From Stenotrophomonas maltophilia (GTDB lineage Bacteria; Pseudomonadota; Gammaproteobacteria; Xanthomonadales; Xanthomonadaceae): a stretch of DNA of 12,854 nucleotides. The translations under genes and the position numbers were made by a program. Positions 1 to 7,281 of the stretch are shown piece by piece; within the stretch, counting starts at the first letter, position 1, and each line of letters begins with the position of its first letter. The stretch is from NCBI GenBank assembly GCA_002364755.1, contig DEZI01000010.1, positions 1 to 12,854 of the forward strand, read 5' to 3'. Below the pieces are notes generated by a model that was not told the DNA's origin, searched no databases, and saw only the letters and a program-made list of their open reading frames with translations.

Positions 1-68
1 ACAGTGCCCCGCCTTCGACAGGCTCACGCGGCTGTGGGTAACGGCGACTGTTGTTCCACGCGGCTCTG

Positions 69-92
69 GTAGGTGCCGACCGTTGGTCGGCA
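69..92 (+). repeat. GTAG-type REP palindrome, TGCCGACC stem
   Basis: A GTAG head (69-72), one extra G, then arm TGCCGACC (74-81), loop GTT and arm GGTCGGCA (85-92). The GTAG head followed by a short imperfect hairpin is the hallmark of the S. maltophilia SMAG/REP family. The same stem recurs inverted at 192-215 and 12806-12829. Confidence 0.85.
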
Positions 93-136
93 TATCTGTC
101 AGCTATCGAAATTCTTCTGGGGTCAGAGCTCGGCCA

Positions 137-159
137 GTAGAGCCACGCCATGCGTGGAT
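137..159 (+). repeat. GTAG-type REP palindrome, ATCCACGC stem
   Basis: GTAG head (137-140), arm AGCCACGC (141-148, one mismatch), loop CAT, arm GCGTGGAT (152-159). The surrounding bases 132-179 closely match 12709-12756 at the other end of the window, so it belongs to a larger dispersed module. Confidence 0.85.
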
Positions 160-191
160 GAAATCTGTCGGATATCGAATGAATTCATCCG

Positions 192-215
192 TGCCGACCA
201 ACGGTCGGCACCCAC
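192..215 (-). repeat. REP palindrome with variant GTGG head, TGCCGACC stem
   Basis: Arms TGCCGACC (192-199) and GGTCGGCA (203-210) around loop AAC, in the opposite orientation to the copy at 69-92. On the minus strand the head reads GTGG instead of GTAG (212-215). The copy at 12806-12829 carries the same variant head and nearly the same flank. Confidence 0.75.
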
Positions 216-256
216 CATCAGCAGCACGTTCCAACAGATCGCAGGAAACTGTCGAA

Positions 257-358
257 GGCGGGGTGGGTCCGGTTGAGGGGGCGTGAGCGCCATGGATGGC
301 GCGACCGAGGCTGCATGGACGTATTCACGCCGTCCCCCTCAACCGGACCCACCCCGCC
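257..358. repeat. Long nested inverted repeat, about 102 bp
   Basis: The outer arms 257-281 and 334-358 are perfect 25-bp reverse complements; the left arm starts GGCGGGGTGGGTCC. Inside lie further pairings: GCGTGA (281-286) with TCACGC (325-330, one mismatch) and the hairpin GCGCCA (287-292) with TGGCGC (297-302). Transcribed or single-stranded, it would fold into one long branched hairpin. There is no T-tract after it, so it is not a standard terminator. It resembles an intergenic element that recurs in Stenotrophomonas genomes, which I infer from memory. The bases just before it (CTGTCGAAGG) reappear at the last bases of the window. Confidence 0.8.
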
Positions 359-391
359 AACCCACGGAATGCCGGCTTTTGAAGTTGAGGT

Positions 392-414
392 TGCCGGCCA
401 GCGGCCGGCACTAC
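392..414 (-). repeat. GTAG-type REP palindrome, TGCCGGCC stem
   Basis: Arms TGCCGGCC (392-399) and GGCCGGCA (403-410) around loop AGC, followed by CTAC (411-414), which is GTAG on the minus strand. It has the same head-8-3-8 geometry as the other REPs with a different stem sequence. Confidence 0.85.
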
Positions 415-714
415 CGCTTCTGCAGGTGCAGGGCTGCAAGCCCTGCCCGAACAAAAAAAACAGGGCCGGACCCCGCCAGGGCCGACCCCCGCCTGGCGCC
501 CTCTGCCAAGCAGCCTCGACTGTACGATGGCAACGCACGAAAAAGCGCGGCCGGATACATCCCGACATACGCCGACATTGCGCCCCCGAGCCTTGCATGG
601 AACGGGTTCACGGCGCCACCGCAGCGCCGGTTCCACGCCGGTAAACGCTTGGCACATACCGCTTTCGCAGGCGCTTGCCTACACTCGGCGGCCATGCAAC
701 AACCAGGACCCTTC

Positions 715-1827
715 ATGTTGGCTCGTATTGCTTCGACCCTGGCCCTTGGCCTCAGCCTGGCCGTCCTGGCCGGGTGCGCAGGCAAACAGGAGGCCGCCGC
801 GCGTCGGCAGGGCGAAGCGGTGCCGGTCACCGCCCGCGTCGTGCAGCCCTCGCAGTGGAACGACACCCTGCAGGCGCTGGGCACGGCCAAGGCCCGTGAA
901 TCCATCAACGTCACCGCCAAGGTCAGCGAGATCGTCGACCGCGTGCACTTCGAAAGCGGCCAGCAGGTCGCCGCCGGTGCGCCCATCGTGACCCTGCGCG
1001 GGCAGGCCCAGGAGGCGGCGCTGGTGCAGGCGCAGGCGACCTTCCACGAAGCCGATCAGCTGTACAAGCGGCAGCGCGAGCTGGCCACCCAGCGCTTGGT
1101 CTCCAGCGCCACCCTCGATACCCAGAAGTCGATCCGCGACGCCGCCGAAGCGCGCGTGGCGCAGATGCAGGCGGACATCGGCGACCGTCGCGTGCGTGCA
1201 CCGTTTGCCGGCGTGCTCGGCATCCGCCAGGTCAGCCCGGGCACGCTGCTGACCCCGACCACCGTCATCGCTACCCTCGATGACATCGAGCGCATGCACA
1301 TCGATTTCCAGGTGCCGGAAGTGGAAATGGCCGCGCTCTCCAACGGCGACAAGGTCAGCGCGACCAGCGTCGCCTGGCCGGGCCGCACCTTCGAAGGCGA
1401 AGTGACCACCATCGATGCACGCGTCGATCCGGCCACGCGTGCGGTGACCGTGCGCGCCGACTTCGCCAACGCCGACCACGCGCTGCGCCCGGGCATGCTG
1501 CTGGATGTGCGTCTGTTCCGCCCCGAGCGCCCGGCGCTGGTGGTGCCGGAAATCGCCGTGGTGCAGGTCGGCCGCGATACCTTCATCTACCGTATCAAGG
1601 CCGACGACACCGTCGAACGCGTTGATGTGACCACCGGCGCGCGTCGTGCCGGCGTGGTCGAGATCCGCCAGGGCCTGCAGGGTGGCGAGCGCATCGTCGT
1701 CGACGGCACCGGCAAGCTGCGCGCCGGCCTGAAGGTCGCCGCCACCGACGCTGCGCCGGCCAACGGCACCGCACCGGCCAAGGCGCCGGCTACGGCACCT
1801 GCACCGGCCGAGGGCGACGGCGGATGA
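715..1827 (+). CDS. RND efflux membrane-fusion (periplasmic adaptor) lipoprotein
   Basis: A 370-residue HlyD/AcrA-type adaptor that would link the inner-membrane RND pump encoded next to an outer-membrane channel. The ATG at 715 is chosen because AGGA (705-708) sits 6 bases upstream and because the product then opens with a clean lipoprotein signal: a hydrophobic stretch from residue 8 and lipobox LAGC with the lipidated cysteine at 21. The in-frame ATG at 694 is less well placed. Domains in order are the first beta-barrel/lipoyl half (about 36-100), an alpha-helical hairpin (about 100-155), the second lipoyl half with the typical VRAPFAGVLG (160-169), a beta-barrel (about 185-270) and a membrane-proximal domain. 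The tail (344-370) is an Ala/Pro/Thr-rich, probably disordered linker. Its stop overlaps the pump start as ATGA, implying translational coupling. No regulator gene is adjacent. The family is sure; which Sme pump it corresponds to is not. Confidence 0.93.
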   Translation: MLARIASTLALGLSLAVLAGCAGKQEAAARRQGEAVPVTARVVQPSQWNDTLQALGTAKARESINVTAKVSEIVDRVHFESGQQVAAGAPIVTLRGQAQEAALVQAQATFHEADQLYKRQRELATQRLVSSATLDTQKSIRDAAEARVAQMQADIGDRRVRAPFAGVLGIRQVSPGTLLTPTTVIATLDDIERMHIDFQVPEVEMAALSNGDKVSATSVAWPGRTFEGEVTTIDARVDPATRAVTVRADFANADHALRPGMLLDVRLFRPERPALVVPEIAVVQVGRDTFIYRIKADDTVERVDVTTGARRAGVVEIRQGLQGGERIVVDGTGKLRAGLKVAATDAAPANGTAPAKAPATAPAPAEGDGG

Positions 1828-4800
1828 AACTGTCGGACATTTCCATCCAGCGGCCGGTGTTCGCCGTGGTGATGAGCCTGCTGCTGGTGGTGCTGGGCAT
1901 CATGTCCTTCACCCGCCTGACCCTGCGTGAGCTGCCGGCCATCGATCCGCCCATCGTCTCGGTGTCGGTGGACTACACCGGTGCTTCGGCGGCGGTCATC
2001 GAGAGCCGCGTCACCCAGGTGCTGGAAGATGCGCTGGCCGGCATCGAGGGCATCGACACGATCAACGCGCGCAGCAGCAACGGCCGCTCGCAGGTCAGCA
2101 TCGAATTCACCTCCAACCGCGATATCGAAGCGGCCGCCAACGACGTGCGCGACGCGGTCAGCCGCGTGGCCGACCGCATGCCGGAAGAGGCGCGTCCGCC
2201 GGAAATCGCCAAGGTCGAGAGCGATGCCGATCCGATCATCTGGTTCAACATGTCCTCCACCACGATGGACACGCTGGAACTGAGCGACTACGCCGACCGC
2301 TACGTGGTCGACCGCTTCTCCAGCCTGGACGGCGTGGCCCAGGTCCGCATCGGTGGCCGCCAGCGTTACGCGATGCGCATCTGGCTGGACCGCGACCAGC
2401 TGGCCGCGCGTGGCCTGACCACCGGCGACGTGGAAACCGCGCTGCGCAACGAGAACGTGGAACTGCCGGCCGGCCGCATCGAATCGACTGACCGTGACTT
2501 CACCCTGCGCGTCGAGCGCAACTACGTGAAGCCCGAGGATTTCGCCACCATCCCGCTCGGCAAGGGCAGCGATGGCTACGTGGTGCGCATGGGCGACGTG
2601 GCCAGGATCGAGCTGGCATCGGCCGAACGCCGCGCGTATTTCCGCAGCAACGGCGAACCGGGCGTCGGCCTGGGCATCGTCAAGACCTCGACCGCGAACT
2701 CGCTGGACGTGGCCCGCGCCGCGCGCGCTGAAGCAGAAAAGATCGCCGTGACACTGCCCGAAGGCACGCAGATCGTGGTCACCTTTGATAACACCACCTT
2801 CATTGAAGCGGCCGTTGACCGCGTCTACGCGACGCTGGTCGAAGCGATGCTGCTGGTGCTGGCGGTCATCTGGCTGTTCCTGGGCAGCTTCCGCGCCGCG
2901 TTGATCCCTGCTGTGACCGTGCCGGTCTGCCTGGTCGCGGCCTTCATCGCGCTGTACGCCTTTGGTTTCTCCATCAACCTGCTGACCTTGCTGGCCCTGG
3001 TGCTGTGTATCGGCCTGGTGGTGGATGACGCGATCGTGGTCGTGGAGAACGTACAGCGTCGCATCGACCTGGGCGAACCGCCGCTGGTCGCCTCCAAGCG
3101 CGGCACCACCCAGGTCGCCTTCGCGGTCATCGCCACCACCGCGGTGCTGGTGGCGGTGTTCCTGCCGGTCGGTTTCCTGGAAGGCAACACCGGCCGCCTG
3201 TTCCGCGAGCTGGCCGTGGCGCTGGCTGCGGCGGTGGCGCTGTCGGCGTTCGTGGCGCTCACGCTCACCCCGATGATGGCTTCCAAGCTGCTGAAACCAC
3301 ACACCGGGCAGGCACCGCGCGGCCTGTATGGGGTCATCAACCGCAACCTGGAACGCCTGGCATCCGGTTACGGCCGCGTACTGGACCACCATGTCGACCG
3401 TCTGTGGATCTACCTGGTGGTGATGGTGCTGGCGCTGGCCGCCAGCTGGGGCCTGTTGAAAATCCTGCCGTCCGAACTGGCCCCGGCCGAAGACCGCGGC
3501 TCGTTCCAGATCATGATCGACGGCCCGGAAGGCGCAGGCTACGACTACACCGTGCAGCAGGTGCAGCAGGTCGAAGCATTGCTGGCGCCGCACGTGGGCG
3601 CCGACAAACCGATCGTGCGGGCCAATCCCCGCGTGCCGGGCGGGTGGGGATCCAGTGAGGAAATGCATACCGGTCGCGTCAGCGTGTTCCTGCAGCCATG
3701 GCGCGAGCGCACGGAGAACACCGTGGACGTGGCCAATGACCTGCAGAAGGAACTGGACACCCTGCGCGGCGTGCGCGTGCGTACGCAGGTCGGTGGTGGC
3801 CTGGTGCGCAGCGGTGGCCAGCCGTTCCAGATCGTGCTGGGGGGGCCGGAATATGCCGAGATCGCGCAGTGGCGTGACCGCATCCTGCTGCGCATGGCCG
3901 ACAATCCCGGACTGGTCAGCCCCGATTCGGACTACAAGGAAACCCGCCCGCAGATGCGGGTGAACATCGACCGCCAGCGCGCGGCCGACCTCGGCGTGCC
4001 GGTCACCGCCATCGGCTCTGCGCTGGAAACGATGATGGGCTCGCGCCGCGTCACCACCTTCGTCGACAACGGCGAGGAGTACGACGTGCTGGTGCAGGCC
4101 GGCCGCGATGGCCGTGCCAGCCCCGCCGACCTGGCCGCCATCCGCGTGCGCGCCAATTCGGGCGAACTGGTGCCGCTGTCCAATCTGGTCACCCTCAGCG
4201 AAGTGGCCGAGGCCGGCACCCTGAACCGCTTCAACCGCCTGCGCTCGATCACCATCAGCGCCGGCCTGGCCCCCGGCTATCCGCTGGGCGAGGCCATCGC
4301 CTGGGCGCAGCAGGTCACCCGCGAGGAGCTGCCGCAGTACGCGCAGATCAACTGGAAGGGTGAGTCGCGCGAGTTCCAGAGCGCGGGCGGCGCGGTGCTG
4401 CTGACCTTCGCCATGGCCCTGCTGGTGGTCTACCTGGTGCTGGCCGCGCAGTTCGAAAGCTTCATCCACCCGCTCACTATCATGCTGACCGTACCGCTGG
4501 GCGTGCTCGGCGCCCTGGTCGGCCTGTGGGTGAGTGGCGGCACGGTGAACCTGTTCAGCCAGATCGGCATCGTGATGCTGGTCGGCCTGGCGGCCAAGAA
4601 CGGCATCCTGATCGTCGAGTTCGCCAATCAGCTGCGCGATGACGGCCGCACCGTGCGCGCGGCGATCATCGAATCGGCCGTGGTCCGCCTGCGTCCGATC
4701 CTGATGACCTCGATCGCCACCGTGGTCGGCGCCATCCCGCTGGTGGTGGCCGGCGGCCCGGGTTCGGCCAGCCGCGGCACCATCGGGATCGTGATCATCT

Positions 4801-4949
4801 TCGGCGTCACCCTGTCCACGTTCCTGTCGCTGTTCGTGGTGCCGGCGTTCTACGCACGCCTGGCCCCGTACACCCGTTCGCCGGAAGCAGTGAAGCGCGA
4901 ACTGGAGAAGCAGGAAGCCGAATCGCCCTCGGTCGGCGGCCATGCCTGA
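1824..4949 (+). CDS. HAE1-family RND multidrug efflux permease
   Basis: A full-length 1041-residue proton-driven inner-membrane pump of the AcrB type, exporting amphiphilic drugs or toxic compounds. The start KLSDISIQRPVFAVVMSLLL gives TM1 (about 11-30). A large periplasmic porter loop follows (to about 335), then TM2-6 with the proton-relay pair D401/D402 in GLVVDDAIVVVENV. TM7 is at about 527-545, the second porter loop at about 555-850, and TM8-12 follow. TM10 carries K925 in GLAAKNGILIVEF, and R957 lies in RLRPILMTS. These match the D407/D408/K940/R971 relay residues of AcrB, so the pump should be active. The ATG lies inside the adaptor gene's stop (ATGA overlap). No outer-membrane factor follows, so a separately encoded TolC-like channel is likely. 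The last codons overlap the ATG (4942) of the broken acetyltransferase. The substrate cannot be told from sequence. Confidence 0.96.
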   Translation: MKLSDISIQRPVFAVVMSLLLVVLGIMSFTRLTLRELPAIDPPIVSVSVDYTGASAAVIESRVTQVLEDALAGIEGIDTINARSSNGRSQVSIEFTSNRDIEAAANDVRDAVSRVADRMPEEARPPEIAKVESDADPIIWFNMSSTTMDTLELSDYADRYVVDRFSSLDGVAQVRIGGRQRYAMRIWLDRDQLAARGLTTGDVETALRNENVELPAGRIESTDRDFTLRVERNYVKPEDFATIPLGKGSDGYVVRMGDVARIELASAERRAYFRSNGEPGVGLGIVKTSTANSLDVARAARAEAEKIAVTLPEGTQIVVTFDNTTFIEAAVDRVYATLVEAMLLVLAVIWLFLGSFRAALIPAVTVPVCLVAAFIALYAFGFSINLLTLLALVLCIGLVVDDAIVVVENVQRRIDLGEPPLVASKRGTTQVAFAVIATTAVLVAVFLPVGFLEGNTGRLFRELAVALAAAVALSAFVALTLTPMMASKLLKPHTGQAPRGLYGVINRNLERLASGYGRVLDHHVDRLWIYLVVMVLALAASWGLLKILPSELAPAEDRGSFQIMIDGPEGAGYDYTVQQVQQVEALLAPHVGADKPIVRANPRVPGGWGSSEEMHTGRVSVFLQPWRERTENTVDVANDLQKELDTLRGVRVRTQVGGGLVRSGGQPFQIVLGGPEYAEIAQWRDRILLRMADNPGLVSPDSDYKETRPQMRVNIDRQRAADLGVPVTAIGSALETMMGSRRVTTFVDNGEEYDVLVQAGRDGRASPADLAAIRVRANSGELVPLSNLVTLSEVAEAGTLNRFNRLRSITISAGLAPGYPLGEAIAWAQQVTREELPQYAQINWKGESREFQSAGGAVLLTFAMALLVVYLVLAAQFESFIHPLTIMLTVPLGVLGALVGLWVSGGTVNLFSQIGIVMLVGLAAKNGILIVEFANQLRDDGRTVRAAIIESAVVRLRPILMTSIATVVGAIPLVVAGGPGSASRGTIGIVIIFGVTLSTFLSLFVVPAFYARLAPYTRSPEAVKRELEKQEAESPSVGGHA

Positions 4950-4961
4950 CCGGCATGCAAG

Positions 4962-5005
4962 TTGGGTCGGATCCCTTTCCCAAGGGGAAAGGGCTCTGAC
5001 CCCAA
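4962..5005 (+). repeat. Asymmetric GGGGTC...GACCCC hairpin element, copy 1
   Basis: Flanks GGGTCGGAT (4964-4972) and CTCTGACCCC (4994-5003) surround a perfect central stem CCCTTTCCC (4973-4981) with GGGAAAGGG (4985-4993). Located just after the RND stop and inside the acetyltransferase frame. Confidence 0.85.
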
Positions 5006-5019
5006 ACCAGCCCGCCGAA

Positions 5020-5060
5020 GGGGTCGGACCCCTTTCCCTGCGGGAAAGGGCTCTGACCCC
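5020..5060 (+). repeat. Asymmetric GGGGTC...GACCCC hairpin element, copy 2
   Basis: Same orientation as copy 1, 57 bp further on. Flanks GGGGTCGGAC and CTCTGACCCC surround the stem CCCTTTCCC (5030-5038) with GGGAAAGGG (5042-5050), loop TGC. The 57-bp spacing is 19 codons, so the reading frame of the acetyltransferase N-terminus is preserved. Confidence 0.85.
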
Positions 5061-5268
5061 AAGCCTGCACGGCGACGGCTTCACCCTGCGCCCCTGGCAC
5101 CCCGACGACCTCGCGTCGCTGCTGCACCACGCCAACGACCCCGCCGTCTCGCGCGGCCTGCGCGACCGCTTCCCGTACCCGTACACCCGCGAGGATGGCG
5201 AGGCCTTCCTGGGCGGCCGCGTGCTCGCTCCCGGCACCCTCAACCTGGCCATCGAGATCGACCGGTAG

Positions 5269-5357
5269 GGTAGAGTCGACTGTCAGTCGACTGACCCGCG
5301 CAGCGGGGCGTTTCCGCGACTGGGCCCAAGATCAGTCGACTGACAGTCGACTCTACC
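5269..5357. repeat. GTAG REP dimer, heads outward, inside the acetyltransferase gene
   Basis: Two REPs form perfect 26-bp inverted arms (5269-5294 and 5332-5357). Left: GTAG 5270-5273, AGTCGACT, loop GTC, AGTCGACT (to 5292). Right: the reverse complement ending in CTAC 5353-5356. The 37-bp spacer is 5295-5331. Each half-arm AGTCGACT is itself self-complementary. The insert brings an in-frame TAG (5266-5268) at its left edge. Confidence 0.9.
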
Positions 5358-5594
5358 GGGTGGGCCGGGGCGTCATGACCCGTGTCGTGACCCTTTTCGC
5401 CCCCTGGGTGATGGACGAGCTGCGCCTGTTCAGGCTGCAGGCCGAGGTGCTGGACTTCAACGAAGGCTCGGCCCGCGTGCTGCTGGCCAATGGCTTTGCC
5501 GAAGAGGGCACGGCCCGCTGCGCCGTCTACAAGCGCGGCGTCCTGCACGACCTGCGCCGCTTCGCGCGGGTGCGCACGCAGCTGCCCTGAACAG

Positions 5595-5666
5595 CCGCCG
5601 GGCATGGCCCGGCGCTACCGTTGGGGGGCACGGGCATTGCCGGTAGCGCCGGGCCATGCCCGGCGG
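5595..5666. repeat. GTAG REP dimer, heads inward, after the acetyltransferase remnant
   Basis: Perfect 25-bp inverted arms 5595-5619 and 5642-5666. The left copy ends in CTAC (5615-5618) and the right copy begins with GTAG (5643-5646); both have the CGCCGGGC stem with a 3-nt loop. It starts 5 bases after the acetyltransferase stop and could act as an mRNA-end hairpin, but there is no T-tract. Confidence 0.9.
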
Positions 5667-5710
5667 ATGCTTCTGGCGCTACCGCAGTGACCTTCGATCA
5701 GGGAGAATCG

Positions 5711-5736
5711 GTCCCGTCCCTTCCAGCCGACGGGAC
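5711..5736 (+). promoter_or_regulatory. Leader hairpin upstream of the symporter gene
   Basis: GTCCCGTC (5711-5718) pairs perfectly with GACGGGAC (5729-5736) around a 10-nt loop, ending 33 bases before the symporter start. It has no T-tract, so it is not a terminator. A regulatory or mRNA-stability role is only inferred. Confidence 0.35.
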
Positions 5737-5769
5737 GTCCTTACAACCCGCCGACTGGAGAGAGCGCGC

Positions 5770-7281
5770 GTGGAAGCAACCGTACATTTCATCAACAGCA
5801 TCATCTGGAGCAAGGCACTCATCGCGGTGTGCCTGGGCGCCGGCCTGTTCTTCAGCCTGCGTACCCGCTTCATGCAGCTCCGCGGCTTCTTCGAGATGTG
5901 CCGCCTCACCGTCAGGGGCGAGAAGTCCGACGCCGGCGTGTCCTCCTTCCAGGCCCTGGCCATGTCGATGGCCGGCCGCATGGGCATCGGCAACATCGCC
6001 GGCGTGGCCACCGCCATCGCCTTCGGCGGCCCGGGCGCCATTTTCTGGATGTGGGTGATGGGCTTCTTCGGCGCGTCCACCTCGTACGTGGAATGCACCC
6101 TGGCGCAGATCTACAAGACCAAGGATGCCGATGGCCGCTACCGCGGTGGCCCGGCGTACTACATCGAAAAGGCCATGGGCCTGAAGTGGTACGCGCTGGC
6201 CTTCGCCATCGCCACGATCATCGCTGCCGGTTTCCTGATGCCGGGCGTGCAGGCCAATGCCATCGCTGACAGCGTCATCAACGCCTGCCGCGGCACCGCC
6301 GTATGCGGCCCGCTGGACGGCCAGATGCTGGGCATGAGCTCGGTCGAGGCGCTGAAGCTGGGCATCGGCATCGTCGTGGCCCTGCTGCTGGGCGTGGTCA
6401 TCTTCGGTGGCGTCAAGCGCATCGCCAACTTCGCCGAAGTGGTGGTGCCGTTCATGGCGGCCGCCTTCATCCTGACGGCCATCGTCATCATGATCATCAA
6501 CTACGACCGCGTGCCGGAAATGTTCGGCATCATCTTCGACAGCGCGTTCGGCACCCATGCCGCGTTCGGTGCGATGATGGGCCTGGCGGTGGAGTGGGGC
6601 ATCAAGCGCGGCATCTACGCCAACGAAGCCGGCCAGGGCTCGGGCCCGCACGCAGCTGCTGCGTCCGAGGTCTCGCACCCGGCCAAGCAGGGCTACGTGC
6701 AGGCCTTCGCCATCTACTTCGACACCATGATGGTATGCACCGCCACCGCGTTCCTGATCCTGGCCAGCGGTACGTACAACGTGTACTCGCCTGCGGGCGC
6801 CAGTGCGCCTCCGATCTTCCAGGGCCTGGCCGGTATTCCGGAAGGCGCCGGCTATGCGCAGGCGGGCGTGGAAGCGGTGCTGCCGGGGTGGGGCGCGGCG
6901 TTCGTATCGATCGCCATCTTCTTCTTCGCCTTCACCACCATCATGGCCTATTACTACATGGCCGAAACCAACCTGACCTACGTCAACCAGAACAGGAAGC
7001 GCCCGCTGAGCGTGCTGGTGCTGCGCCTGGGCATCCTGGCCATGGTCGTGTTCGGCGCATTCCATAATGCGACCCTGGCCTGGGCGCTGGGTGACATCGG
7101 TGTGGGCCTGATGGCCTGGCTGAACATCATCGCCATCCTCATCATCCAGAAGCCGGCCATGCTGGCCCTGCGTGATTACGAACGACAGAAGAAGCTGGGC
7201 CTGGATCCGACGTTCGACCCTGATGCCCTGGGCATCAAGAACGCGGACTTCTGGCGCCAGCGCAAGCAGGAGAGTGTGTAA
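5770..7281 (+). CDS. Alanine/glycine:cation (sodium) symporter, AGCS family
   Basis: A 503-residue inner-membrane protein of the AGCS family (TC 2.A.25; AlsT/DagA type), which takes up alanine or glycine with sodium. The start is taken as GTG 5770 because GGAG (5757-5760) lies 9 bases upstream. The longer frame back to 5656 would run into the REP dimer and lacks the family's N-terminus. About ten hydrophobic segments are visible. Conserved family stretches are GIGNIAGVATAIAFGGPGA (72-90), where the unwound TM bearing substrate and ion ligands lies, and NEAGQGSGPHAAAASE (about 285-300), matching the usual NEAG-GSAP-AAAAA signature. The C-terminus is a charged cytoplasmic tail. The next gene starts right at its stop (TAA then GTG), so the two are probably co-transcribed. 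The exact amino-acid substrate cannot be read from sequence. Confidence 0.92.
   Translation: MEATVHFINSIIWSKALIAVCLGAGLFFSLRTRFMQLRGFFEMCRLTVRGEKSDAGVSSFQALAMSMAGRMGIGNIAGVATAIAFGGPGAIFWMWVMGFFGASTSYVECTLAQIYKTKDADGRYRGGPAYYIEKAMGLKWYALAFAIATIIAAGFLMPGVQANAIADSVINACRGTAVCGPLDGQMLGMSSVEALKLGIGIVVALLLGVVIFGGVKRIANFAEVVVPFMAAAFILTAIVIMIINYDRVPEMFGIIFDSAFGTHAAFGAMMGLAVEWGIKRGIYANEAGQGSGPHAAAASEVSHPAKQGYVQAFAIYFDTMMVCTATAFLILASGTYNVYSPAGASAPPIFQGLAGIPEGAGYAQAGVEAVLPGWGAAFVSIAIFFFAFTTIMAYYYMAETNLTYVNQNRKRPLSVLVLRLGILAMVVFGAFHNATLAWALGDIGVGLMAWLNIIAILIIQKPAMLALRDYERQKKLGLDPTFDPDALGIKNADFWRQRKQESV

Larger units (their letters stand above)
1..714. other. Gene-free repeat-rich region upstream of the efflux operon
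   Basis: No ORF here looks like a protein: the possible reading frames have arginine/proline-rich compositions typical of shadow frames and overlap palindromes. The region holds four GTAG-type REP palindromes (69-92, 137-159, 192-215, 392-414), half of the GGGGTCAGAGC hairpin module at 119-129, a long nested inverted repeat (257-358) and a small hairpin (428-446) followed by an A-run. A 15-bp inverted repeat (7-21 against 249-263) brackets the left cluster. From about 460 to 714 I see no clear structure. The promoter of the efflux operon should lie in the last 200 bases, but I find no convincing -35/-10 pair; TACACT at 680-685 is the best -10-like hexamer and has no good partner. Confidence 0.8.
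4942..5590 (+). pseudogene. GNAT (RimJ/RimL-type) acetyltransferase, disrupted by repeats
   Basis: Two halves of one acetyltransferase are recognisable in different frames. The N-terminal half runs in one frame from ATG 4942 to TAG 5266-5268. Its conserved part begins around 5074 with FTLRPWHPDDL and includes RGLRDRFPYPYTREDGEAFL, typical of this family. The C-terminal half, from about 5363 to TGA 5588-5590, is in another frame. It reads GRGVMTRVV (the acetyl-CoA-binding loop) and NEGSARVLLANGF, the hallmark near the end of RimJ/RimL-like enzymes. A REP dimer (5269-5357) lies between them and the expected central strands are missing, so I infer replacement or insertion plus deletion. The N-terminus also carries two hairpin elements 57 bp apart that keep the frame. 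The ATG overlaps the pump's stop, so the intact gene may have been coupled to the efflux operon. A sequencing error cannot explain the REP insert. The halves are unlikely to make an active enzyme. Confidence 0.82.

Noticed and set aside
428..460. Hairpin GCAGGGC/GCCCTGC followed by an A-run, as a terminator
   Set aside because: The run is A on the plus strand, and on the minus strand the T-run precedes the hairpin, so neither strand has the hairpin-then-T order; no gene ends here.
283..714. N-terminal extension of the adaptor gene back to 283
   Set aside because: The extension crosses REP and inverted-repeat sequence, lacks conservation features, and would bury the lipoprotein signal that begins at the ATG at 715.
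1587..5252. 1221-codon open frame on the minus strand
   Set aside because: It lies antisense to the RND permease and adaptor end. Its composition is His/Gln/Arg/Asp-rich with no domain, which is the usual mirror of a high-GC coding frame.
5375..5590. C-terminal acetyltransferase part as an independent small gene from ATG 5375
   Set aside because: That ATG is the internal methionine of the conserved GRGVMTRV loop, has no ribosome-binding site, and the fragment lacks half of the fold.
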